From positions 1 to 6,365 of the forward strand of contig JAQSXN010000241.1 of NCBI GenBank assembly GCA_029256665.1: 6,365 nt of DNA, in the 5' to 3' direction. Positions 1 through 5,796 of the stretch are shown one piece after another. Within the stretch, counting starts at the first letter, position 1. Each line of letters starts with the position of its first letter. The DNA comes from Paenibacillus sp. (GTDB lineage: Bacteria; Bacillota; Bacilli; Paenibacillales; Paenibacillaceae). The position numbers were made by a program, and so were the translations under genes. The notes under the pieces were generated by a model. It was given only the letters and a program-made list of their open reading frames with translations. It did not search any database and was not told where the DNA came from.

Positions 1-13
1 GACTACGAATGCG

Positions 14-63
14 AAGAACGCATGCGCTTAGCCGGAGACGGCTGACGTGTGCGTTCTTTTTTT
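14..63 (+). terminator. Intrinsic terminator or leader attenuator upstream of the tad operon
   Basis: A perfect 9-bp outer stem (AAGAACGCA at 14-22 with TGCGTTCTT at 50-58) continues through G-U and G-C pairs into an inner stem AGCCG/CGGCT capped by a GAGA tetraloop, and a run of seven T (57-63) follows. This is the classic form of a rho-independent terminator on the plus strand. It either ends a gene left of the window or sits in the leader of this operon as an attenuator. Only 26 nt separate the T-run from the first start codon, which leaves no room for a separate promoter. The structure is seen directly; the regulatory reading is inference. Confidence 0.85.
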
Positions 64-89
64 CGTGGCGCGAAGGGAGTCGGATCAGA

Positions 90-833
90 ATGAACAGAAA
101 CAGAAATATGTGGCTCAGCCTGGCCGCGGCGCTGTTGTCGGCAGCGCTGGTGTACGGACTGTACGAGCTGCAGCGGCTGCAGGTGGAGCGTAGGGTTACG
201 GTGTCGGTCGTCGTGCCGAATCGGTTTATCCCGGCGGGCGAGCGGATCGGAATGGTGGATCTGGAAGAGCTAAGGCTCCCGTCGGAGGCGTATCTCGGAG
301 AGATGGCGACGGAGCTTGGCGCCGTGGCGGGTAAGGAAGCGGCGGTGCCGATGGGCAAGGGAGAGCCCGTACTGACGTGGAAGCTCAACGAATACGGCCT
401 GCAGCCGGGCAAGTCGGAGTCGACGTTCCAACTGCCCAAGGACTATATCCGCTCGATATCGAGCGGCATTCGCGCCGGCGACTTGGTTATGGTGTACGCG
501 TCGGGAGCCGAAGGAGAGTCGTCGCGCGTATTCGACGAACCGGTCGTGATCGCATCGGTCAAGACGGCGGGCAATGTGGAAATCGACAATTTGGAGCGTT
601 CGCATTTGCTGGCGCTCGCCGACGGGAACAAGGAAGGGATGTACGCCGCTCGCCGGGACGCGAATGGAAGCATCGACGCCATCAACGTCAATCTGACCGA
701 AGAACAATGGCTAGCCATCGATACTCTGTGCAAGGGCGGAGCGGTCAAGCTGGTCATCGCTTATAGTCCGGCATCGTTCGAGAGAATCGGTCAAGCCGCG
801 CAATTGTCAAGCGGACAGGAGGAGAGCCGATGA
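90..833 (+). CDS. CpaB/RcpC-like SAF-domain pilus assembly protein
   Basis: A 247-aa protein with a short basic N-terminus (MNRNRN), one membrane helix at about residues 7-26, and the rest probably outside the membrane. Residues about 37-100 read as a SAF domain (VVPNRFIPAGERI followed by a conserved-looking GKEAAVPMGKGEPV segment). Residues about 107-228 form a second beta-rich part with IRAGDLVMVYA, like the C-terminal region of CpaB/RcpC proteins. In diderm Tad systems this family works at the secretin; here there is no secretin, so it may organise the pilus exit in the cell envelope. ATG at 90 was chosen because AAGGGAG lies at 73-79 with 10 nt spacing. An in-frame upstream ATG at 9 would translate the terminator hairpin and was rejected. 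The stop overlaps the next start (ATGA, 830-833). Family assignment is fairly secure, exact role is not. Confidence 0.85.
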   Translation: MNRNRNMWLSLAAALLSAALVYGLYELQRLQVERRVTVSVVVPNRFIPAGERIGMVDLEELRLPSEAYLGEMATELGAVAGKEAAVPMGKGEPVLTWKLNEYGLQPGKSESTFQLPKDYIRSISSGIRAGDLVMVYASGAEGESSRVFDEPVVIASVKTAGNVEIDNLERSHLLALADGNKEGMYAARRDANGSIDAINVNLTEEQWLAIDTLCKGGAVKLVIAYSPASFERIGQAAQLSSGQEESR

Positions 834-1681
834 AGCACGTTCAGTCGCCAATGGCCGTATTCGTCGGCACGACGCCGAATATCGGCACCACGACGGCAGC
901 GTTCGCGGCGGCGGTGAGGATCGCCGAAGCAACGGACAAGCCGATCGGCTATCTGTGCCTGCACCTGAAGAGCGCCAAGCTTCACCGCTTCCTCGGCGTG
1001 GACGACCCCGAGATGACGCTGGATAAGCTGCAGCCGGAGCTGCGGGCCGGGGTGATGACGCCGGCCATGCTTGAGCGCGCGACCTACCCCCTCCCGGGGC
1101 AACGCAATCTTAGGATATTGTTCGGAAGCGTGAGCCGGGAGCAAGCGGAGTTTTTTACGGATAAGGAGCTGGAGCATTTGCTCGACGTGGCGGGGCGCAC
1201 GTTCTCCTTCGTCGTGCTCGACGTGGGAGCTTATTGGGACAATGCCGCGACGGTATGCTGCGTGCGGCGGGCATCCGCGAGGATCGTCGTAACTACGGGA
1301 GCGTTGTCCCACTTTCAGGAGGATGGCAAGCGTTGGATTCGCGAGCTGTCGCCGGTATTCCGAATCAGGCAGGAGCAGTACGAATGTCTGGTCATTCGCT
1401 CGCCTTGGAGGGACGATGCTTATAACGCGGCGCAAATCGGCAAGGAGCTGGGGGCGTCAAGTCTGGGGGAGCTACGGTTTGCGCCCGCGCTGTTCGCGAG
1501 CCTCGACAAAGGGACGCTCGGCGAGTGGCTGAAGGAGGACAAGTTCGGCAAAGCGGCAATGGCTGAGCCCGCCGGGCGGTTGGCCGCCCGGTACGGACTA
1601 GCTGTGCCCGAGCGGAAGGCGATGCGGCCCTCATGGTTCTTCAAACGCAGGCTGGCTAGAGACGGAGCGGGCTCGGCATGA
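830..1681 (+). CDS. TadZ/CpaE-like MinD-fold protein with degenerate P-loop
   Basis: A 283-aa soluble protein of the MinD/ParA fold. Its N-terminal GTTPNIGTTTAA (from residue 13) sits where deviant Walker A KGGxGKTT is expected, but both lysine positions are threonine (T15, T20). The A'-like strand YLCLHLKS (41-48) has H and K where family members usually carry aspartates, followed by a recognisable HRFLGVDDP. A Walker B-like strand FVVLDVG (127-133) keeps the aspartate. TadZ/CpaE proteins place Tad machines in the cell, and TadZ members with atypical Walker A motifs are known. There is no N-terminal receiver-like domain, unlike many CpaE proteins. The start at 830 has AGGAGG at 817-822 and overlaps the previous stop. 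Role as a localisation or assembly factor is inferred from neighbours; ATP binding without a lysine is uncertain. Confidence 0.8.
   Translation: MKHVQSPMAVFVGTTPNIGTTTAAFAAAVRIAEATDKPIGYLCLHLKSAKLHRFLGVDDPEMTLDKLQPELRAGVMTPAMLERATYPLPGQRNLRILFGSVSREQAEFFTDKELEHLLDVAGRTFSFVVLDVGAYWDNAATVCCVRRASARIVVTTGALSHFQEDGKRWIRELSPVFRIRQEQYECLVIRSPWRDDAYNAAQIGKELGASSLGELRFAPALFASLDKGTLGEWLKEDKFGKAAMAEPAGRLAARYGLAVPERKAMRPSWFFKRRLARDGAGSA
1572..1591 (+). other. GC-rich hairpin inside the TadZ-like gene
   Basis: An 8-bp perfect inverted repeat, CCGGGCGG (1572-1579) and CCGCCCGG (1584-1591), encloses a TTGG tetraloop within the coding sequence, about 90 nt before the CpaF start. It has no T-run, so it is not an intrinsic terminator. 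It could slow ribosomes or protect an mRNA end, or be a by-product of GC-rich codons for the Ala-Gly-Arg-Leu-Ala-Ala-Arg stretch it encodes. Function is unproven. Confidence 0.35.
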
Positions 1682-3063
1682 GCGGGGAGCGGACGAAGTT
1701 CTCGCCGGCGGAGTTCGCTATTCGGACGGGAGGAAGGGGCTCGAAGCCTGGGAAGGCTGAAGAGGCGGCGGATAAGCGGGACGTCGCGGTCGCGGCTTCG
1801 GCGGGAGAGGAGCAAGGCAAGCTCGTCGACGATATCCGCTCCTATCTGAGCGCGCCGAGAGGGCTGACGGAGGAGGAGCGGAGAACGTACGGCGAGACGT
1901 TGAACCGGGCCGTGCTGGGATTTCCGCAGGAGCGGGAGCAGGTGCTTGCGATGATCGAGGAGCGTCTGCTCCGGCTGCGCGTCCATCGCGTGGAAGGCTG
2001 GCGCCATCCCTACGCGACGCTGGCGGAGGCCATATTCGCGGAAGTCGTGGGATTGAACATACTGGAGCTCGTGCTAGAGAATCGCGATGGACTGGAGGAG
2101 ATTCAGGTCGTCGGAACCCGGATATACGAGGTGAGGCAAGGTTTCCCGGCGTTGTCTCCCTATGCGTTCGGAGAGATCAGGGACGTGGAGCGGATCCAAC
2201 AGAACCTGGTGCTGTTTAACAACGACCGCATTACGCCGCGCAAGCGATGGGCGGAAGTGATGCTCCGCGACGGCTCCCGCGTCACGATGACCGGCTTCGG
2301 CTTTACCGCAAGTCCGACGCTTACGATCCGTTTCTATACGATGCGCACGTTCCGCTTGTCGGCGCTCGCGGAGGCGCCTTACCGAACGATGAACGCAAAG
2401 ATGGCGGAGCTCCTCCGGGCGATCCTGGCGGCGAGGTTTAATATCGTCGTCATCGGAGCGACCAACTCGGGCAAAACGAATCTGATCAAGGCGCTGATCG
2501 GCGAGCTGCCGGACGAAGAGCGGATCATCACGATCGAAGGCCGCTTCGAGATGATGCTCGGCCGGGATTTCCCGGACAAAAATATTATCGAATACGAATC
2601 GTCCGAGGAGGAAGGGCTTCATTCGCCGGAGCAGGCGTTTAAGCTGGCGCTGCGGCAATCGCCGCAAAGAATCGTGCATGCCGAGATTCGCGACGAGGAC
2701 GCCAATATTTACGTTCGGGCATGCACGAGGGGACATTCCGGCAGCATGACGACGGTTCATGCCAATACCTTGGAGGACGTGCCGGAGGCGATTACGGACA
2801 TGTGCATGCTGGACGGAAGGGCGATGGACGCGGGGCGGCTCGCGAAGCGCATCGCCGAATACGTGACGGAGGTGGGGATCGAGATGAAGGTCGCTGCGGG
2901 GCGACGCATTATATCCCGGATCGGCGAGCTGAGTTGGGACGGAGGAGAAGCCGTCGTTCGGGATTGGGCGGTTTACGACGAACGCGCCGACGAATGGAAG
3001 CTTGAGGGGAAACCAACGCCTAAGAAAGCGGAGCGGCTTGCCGCCACGGGGTATGCGCCATGA
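1678..3063 (+). CDS. cpaF: CpaF/TadA-type secretion ATPase
   Basis: A 461-aa type II/IV secretion ATPase that powers pilus assembly at the cytoplasmic face. The first roughly 48 residues are hydrophilic and probably disordered; a helical N-terminal domain follows (about 50-130), then the N2-like domain with DGSRVTMTGFGF (198-208) and TLTIRFYT (214-221), which matches the arginine-bearing region of CpaF. The C-terminal ATPase core has Walker A GATNSGKT (260-267), Walker B-like RIVHAEIR (331-338, with E336 and R338) and the His box GHSGSMTTVHANT (352-364). The Asp-box region RIITIEGRFEM (282-292) has G288 where IED is usual. Length fits the family. The start overlaps the previous stop (ATGA, 1678-1681) with GGAG at 1664-1667. 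The ATPase should drive the TadB/TadC proteins encoded next. Confidence 0.95.
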   Translation: MSGERTKFSPAEFAIRTGGRGSKPGKAEEAADKRDVAVAASAGEEQGKLVDDIRSYLSAPRGLTEEERRTYGETLNRAVLGFPQEREQVLAMIEERLLRLRVHRVEGWRHPYATLAEAIFAEVVGLNILELVLENRDGLEEIQVVGTRIYEVRQGFPALSPYAFGEIRDVERIQQNLVLFNNDRITPRKRWAEVMLRDGSRVTMTGFGFTASPTLTIRFYTMRTFRLSALAEAPYRTMNAKMAELLRAILAARFNIVVIGATNSGKTNLIKALIGELPDEERIITIEGRFEMMLGRDFPDKNIIEYESSEEEGLHSPEQAFKLALRQSPQRIVHAEIRDEDANIYVRACTRGHSGSMTTVHANTLEDVPEAITDMCMLDGRAMDAGRLAKRIAEYVTEVGIEMKVAAGRRIISRIGELSWDGGEAVVRDWAVYDERADEWKLEGKPTPKKAERLAATGYAP

Positions 3064-3995
3064 ATCAGGTATCGATGACTGCCGCGGCCGCGACGCTCTT
3101 TTTGCTCTTTCTGTATATCTTCGGCGTGTTGCTGGAGCTTGCGCTTGGCAGGCGAAGGCTGAACAGCCGTTTGACCTACGAATCGCCGCGCAGCATACGC
3201 AGCTTGCTCTTGCACAGGCTCTACGGCTATGCCAGGCTTCGCGGCCATCTGTCCGAGCTGCTGGAAACGCTTCGGCTCAAGGCGACCGCGGACCACTTTA
3301 TCGGCATGAGCGGCATGTTAATCCTATCGGGGATTGCGGTAGGCGGATTGTATTTTCAGACGATGAAGGGAACGCTGCTGTTCGGGTTGTTGGCGGGTTG
3401 CGCTCCGTATGTCGCGCTTAGGGGGCTGTTGATCCAGCGCCGGATGCATGCGCAGCTGGACTTTCTGCCCGCGGTGGAGCTGTTCTACCAATGCTATCTC
3501 GTCACGGGCGAGCGCCATATCCGGACGGCGCTGCAGCGCGCGATCGAAGAGAAGCGGCTGCTGGGTCCCATGCAGGCGGTGTTCGAGCAGCTCTATCGCA
3601 ACTTGTCCGTCAGGGGAGACGACGAGACGTCACTCCGGGTCATGGCGTCGTCGCTCGGACATGTGTGGGCGGATTACTTCGCGGGCATGCTGCGGGTGGC
3701 GTTGTCCGAAGGCGTTCCGATCACGGACGGCCTGCGGGAGCTGCTGGACGACATGCGGAAGTCGAGACGCGCGAACGAGCAGGAGCGCCATCGGCTGCTG
3801 GAGATCCGGATCGCGAACTTCACGCCCGTGCTGTTCCTTGCCTTATTCGTGGGCATCAACGTCAGGTACAATCCCGAGAACGCGTATTACTATTATTTGA
3901 TCGACCCGCAAGGGAAAGACATGCTGCTTAATGCCTTATTGCTTATTTTCGCATCGTTCCTGATGGGATTATGGCTTTCCCGGAAAAAGATGTAG
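3060..3995 (+). CDS. tadB: TadB-like GspF-domain inner-membrane platform protein
   Basis: A 311-aa membrane protein with likely helices at about 8-29, 82-101, 104-124, 252-269 and 287-306. Between the second and last pairs lies a cytoplasmic all-alpha segment (about 128-250) typical of a GspF/T2SSF domain, including the LDFLPAVELFYQCYLVTGE region and a SEGVPITDGLRELLDDMRK stretch. In Tad systems TadB and TadC form the membrane platform that CpaF acts on. The ATG overlaps the cpaF stop (ATGA, 3060-3063). Only a weak CGGGG (3047-3051) precedes it, so translation probably depends on coupling to cpaF; Met6 at 3075 is a possible alternative. Assignment as TadB rather than TadC rests on gene order and length. 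Confidence 0.88.
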   Translation: MNQVSMTAAAATLFLLFLYIFGVLLELALGRRRLNSRLTYESPRSIRSLLLHRLYGYARLRGHLSELLETLRLKATADHFIGMSGMLILSGIAVGGLYFQTMKGTLLFGLLAGCAPYVALRGLLIQRRMHAQLDFLPAVELFYQCYLVTGERHIRTALQRAIEEKRLLGPMQAVFEQLYRNLSVRGDDETSLRVMASSLGHVWADYFAGMLRVALSEGVPITDGLRELLDDMRKSRRANEQERHRLLEIRIANFTPVLFLALFVGINVRYNPENAYYYYLIDPQGKDMLLNALLLIFASFLMGLWLSRKKM

Positions 3996-4002
3996 AGAGG
4001 AG
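3994..4002 (+). promoter_or_regulatory. Ribosome binding site that decides the tadC start
   Basis: AGAGAGGAG runs from inside the tadB stop codon up to base 4002. It directly abuts the in-frame TTG at 4003, too close for initiation, but lies 9 nt before the GTG at 4012, which is normal spacing. It therefore supports GTG 4012 as the tadC start. Confidence 0.7.
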
Positions 4003-4011
4003 TTGGCGGCA

Positions 4012-4902
4012 GTGTTTGATGAAGCGGAGCAACTGTTGCGGCTGGGACTTGCGGCGGGCCAGCTGTTAGGCGCCGGCGTCGGCATTTACATGCTCCTGGC
4101 GCTGCTTCCGAGAAGGGCGCCGCGCTGGAAGCGGCTCGCGTTGCTCGCCTGGAGAACGGAGTCGCCTTCCGAACGATGGCTCGGGCTTCTTCGCGTACGG
4201 AGAGACTCGGCTGCATTTCGAGAGCGCGAGCTGCTGCTGGCATCTTGCGGCATTGCCGCGGATCCGGCTTGGTACATGCTGGCCCGGCGGACGGCGATGG
4301 GCATGTTCTCGCTCATCGCGCTTGCGGCTTGCGCATGGTTTGGGCTAAACGTAACTTCTTTATCCTTTCAACTCGCCGCGGGAGTTCCGATGCTGCTATC
4401 CGGGCTGCTCGCGGTCGATCGGATGTGGCTTAGGACGTTAGGGCGGGTGCGGTCGCTGCAAGTGACCAAAGAAATATACACGATCAGCAACCAGCTTCTC
4501 TATTTGTCCGAGTCGTCGATGCATATCCATGCCAAGCTGACGCGCTGCATTCCGTTCACGAGAACGACGAGGGCCGACATGGAGAGTCTTCTGACCGAAT
4601 GGTACCATGATCCGGCTGTCGCCCTTCAGCGGTTCAAGACGAGGCTGGGCACGGATGACGGCATGAGCTTCGTCGAGACGCTCGATTCGCTTCGCCTCCA
4701 TGAAAGCCGGGACTATTACGAGCTGCTCCGGATTCGGATCGCGGACTATAAGGAAAAGCTGGAGCTGGCCAAAGAAAGCCGCAAGGAATCGACGTCGTAC
4801 ATGCTGTTTCTGCTTGCCGGCATACCGATCTTATATACGTTTCAGGTGTTTATTTTCCCCTGGGTCAAGGAAGGGCAGAAGCTGTTCGAATCGCTGGGGT
4901 AA
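4012..4902 (+). CDS. tadC: TadC-like inner-membrane platform protein
   Basis: A 296-aa membrane protein with likely helices at about 14-32, 95-111, 117-136 and 263-282, and a large hydrophilic helical section between (about 140-260), the layout expected of a TadC/GspF-like protein. It follows tadB with a 16-nt gap, the usual Tad order. GTG at 4012 is preferred over the in-frame TTG at 4003 because GAGGAG ends at 4002. Residues 238-246 (LLRIRIADY) resemble LLEIRIANF at 246-254 of the TadB-like protein. Sequence is more divergent than the TadB-like one, so the TadC name leans on position, size and helix pattern. It probably partners TadB in the platform that CpaF drives. Confidence 0.82.
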   Translation: MFDEAEQLLRLGLAAGQLLGAGVGIYMLLALLPRRAPRWKRLALLAWRTESPSERWLGLLRVRRDSAAFRERELLLASCGIAADPAWYMLARRTAMGMFSLIALAACAWFGLNVTSLSFQLAAGVPMLLSGLLAVDRMWLRTLGRVRSLQVTKEIYTISNQLLYLSESSMHIHAKLTRCIPFTRTTRADMESLLTEWYHDPAVALQRFKTRLGTDDGMSFVETLDSLRLHESRDYYELLRIRIADYKEKLELAKESRKESTSYMLFLLAGIPILYTFQVFIFPWVKEGQKLFESLG

Positions 4903-4928
4903 CGGCGCGGGCCGATGATCGGACGTTA
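4900..4928 (+). other. Intercistronic stem-loop before the 49-aa pilin candidate
   Basis: TAACG (4900-4904, including the tadC stop) can pair with CGTTA (4924-4928), and inside it CCGA (4912-4915) with TCGG (4919-4922). There is no T-run. The structure ends just as the strong ribosome binding site begins, so it could separate expression of the assembly genes from that of the small subunit genes, for example by protecting the 5' end of a processed mRNA. The pairing is seen but interrupted by a 7-nt bulge, and the role is speculation. Confidence 0.3.
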
Positions 4929-4937
4929 AGGAGGTGA
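4927..4937 (+). promoter_or_regulatory. Near-perfect Shine-Dalgarno of the 49-aa protein gene
   Basis: TAAGGAGGTGA matches the 16S rRNA anti-Shine-Dalgarno over its full length, with 9 nt between GGAGG and the ATG at 4944. It is the strongest site in the window and suggests this gene is translated far more than its neighbours, as would be expected of a major structural subunit. Confidence 0.85.
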
Positions 4938-4943
4938 AAAGGG

Positions 4944-5093
4944 ATGCGCAATATTTTGATGACCGTCATGATGTTGGTTGTCGTTATCGTTTTGTTCAAT
5001 TCAATCATCGCGCAGGATACGACCGGCACCAGAAGTCAGGTGCAGTCGCAAGGGAACGCCGCGAACACGCGAATTAGCCAGCTTATCCCTTAA
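4944..5093 (+). CDS. 49-aa one-helix membrane peptide, candidate major pilin
   Basis: A 49-aa protein starting MRN, then a very hydrophobic helix (about residues 4-22), then a polar tail rich in Q, T, S and N ending in SQLIP. Size and build fit Flp-type pilins or pseudopilins, but the usual Flp signature (glycine before the cleavage site, then Glu-Tyr a few residues on) is absent. The end of the helix, SIIA before QD, could be a signal peptidase I-like site, which would leave a 26-residue product. It lies 41 nt after tadC with the best ribosome binding site in the window, so it is probably abundant. The next gene encodes a similar peptide. I do not recognise a named family; pilin function is inferred from context and build. 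Confidence 0.75.
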   Translation: MRNILMTVMMLVVVIVLFNSIIAQDTTGTRSQVQSQGNAANTRISQLIP

Positions 5094-5112
5094 CGGATTG
5101 GCACCGGGAAAG

Positions 5113-5120
5113 AAGGAGGT
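5113..5120 (+). promoter_or_regulatory. Strong Shine-Dalgarno of the 48-aa protein gene
   Basis: AAGGAGGT lies 5 nt before the ATG at 5126. It supports this short reading frame as a real gene despite its size. Confidence 0.75.
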
Positions 5121-5125
5121 CGTCT

Positions 5126-5272
5126 ATGCGGGCGTTGTTGGTATGCATGCTGCTGCTCGTGACCGTCATGATCGTGTATTCGGCGGTCGCCTTGGGCGAG
5201 GACGGCATGCGGGCGCGAACCGATGAAGCAGGCGCCTCGGTCGGCGATTATATTAGGGGGATGAGCCCATGA
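5126..5272 (+). CDS. 48-aa one-helix membrane peptide, paralogue-like partner of the 49-aa protein
   Basis: A 48-aa protein starting MRA, with a hydrophobic helix at about 3-22, then a charged tail ending in RGMSP. Helix end AVA before LGED fits a signal peptidase I site, leaving 26 residues, the same tail length as the previous protein. Aligned from that point without gaps, the two tails share G5, R7, G14, I21 and the final P26. This one is more charged (E, D, R) than the Q/T/S-rich first one. The gap to the previous gene is 32 nt, and the stop overlaps the next start (ATGA, 5269-5272). Probable minor pilin or second subunit; no family recognised. Confidence 0.72.
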   Translation: MRALLVCMLLLVTVMIVYSAVALGEDGMRARTDEAGASVGDYIRGMSP

Positions 5273-5694
5273 GGCAGCTTCTGCTATTCGTGCTGTTCGC
5301 GGCGATGATGTGCTGGATGATGTTCTCGCCGATCTACAAGCATGTCGTCATCGTCCGGCAAGCGGTGCTGCAGCAGGAGGTAGACTATTTGCTGGAGGTG
5401 GGGGCGAGCGGCACGTACGGGCATATCGGCCCCGTCATGCTTCAGCAATCGGCCGAGCGGTTGGAACGGCTTGGATTGCGGCCGGACGAGCTTGCTTACG
5501 AGGCCATGACGACCAGCGGCGTTTCGGCCACGAATCCGGGCATTCCCGTGCCTCGCGGAACGGGGATCGCGCTTGAAATTAGCTATCCGTACGAAAATTT
5601 GTTTATGATCGATGCGCTGATCGGACTCACGCCTATTGGACCTGATGAACGCATGCGCGCTTACGGGATGCGAATGAGCGAATACGTGCCGTGA
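5269..5694 (+). CDS. 141-aa TadE-like one-helix protein, candidate minor pseudopilin
   Basis: A 141-aa protein with a basic start (MRQ), one helix at about 4-20, then a long helical stalk (about 25-45, then LQQSAERLERLGL at 58-70) and a C-terminal beta strand ALEISYP (101-107). This plan resembles the TadE-like or DUF4320-like minor pseudopilins found after TadC in Tad loci of Bacillota, but I cannot name the family with certainty. AGGGGG at 5255-5260 gives 8 nt spacing and the start overlaps the previous stop, so the gene is coupled to the 48-aa gene. It lacks the RxxRG-type start and Glu of typical TadE proteins. Likely anchored in the membrane with its bulk outside. Confidence 0.78.
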   Translation: MRQLLLFVLFAAMMCWMMFSPIYKHVVIVRQAVLQQEVDYLLEVGASGTYGHIGPVMLQQSAERLERLGLRPDELAYEAMTTSGVSATNPGIPVPRGTGIALEISYPYENLFMIDALIGLTPIGPDERMRAYGMRMSEYVP

Positions 5695-5719
5695 GGGGCA
5701 CGGGTTGAACATGGCATAG

Positions 5720-5753
5720 GATTAGGGAATAGAGATTAGGAATTAGGGATAAG
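5720..5753 (+). repeat. Short ATTAGG direct repeats in the intergenic gap
   Basis: Within the 102-bp gap 5695-5796, ATTAGG occurs three times (5721-5726, 5735-5740, 5742-5747), GATTAGG twice at a 14-nt interval (5720 and 5734), and ATTAGGG twice. The stretch is purine-rich on this strand and low in complexity compared with the surrounding coding DNA. No gene, terminator or clear promoter is visible in the gap. It may be a replication-slippage product or a binding site array; nothing in the sequence decides. Confidence 0.55.
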
Positions 5754-5796
5754 TGACGGGTTTGGATGCTCGAAGGGGAGGAGGAGAAGGCCGCTC

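Noticed and set aside
9..89. In-frame upstream ATG that would extend the CpaB-like protein by 27 residues
   Set aside because: It would translate the whole terminator hairpin, has no visible ribosome binding site, and puts an arginine-rich stretch before the membrane helix; ATG 90 has a good site.
791..2760. Long antisense open frames (for example 791-1435, 1420-2007, 2074-2760 on the minus strand)
   Set aside because: They mirror GC-rich coding genes, give Arg/His/Pro-rich products without recognisable motifs, and lie fully opposite well-supported genes.
4003..4011. TTG at 4003 as the start of the TadC-like gene
   Set aside because: The ribosome binding site ends at 4002, directly against it; GTG 4012 has normal spacing.
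4978..5226. 82-codon reading frame overlapping the two small peptide genes
   Set aside because: TTG start without a ribosome binding site, and its product is basic and low-complexity; the two shorter frames have strong sites and membrane helices.
5689..5703. Small hairpin CCGTG/CACGG at the stop of the 141-aa gene
   Set aside because: A 5-bp stem without a T-run is too weak for a terminator and is expected by chance in this base composition.
5705..5733. Possible promoter before the 167-aa gene (TTGAAC, 17 nt, AATAGA)
   Set aside because: Only four of six and three of six bases match the consensus, which is no better than chance.
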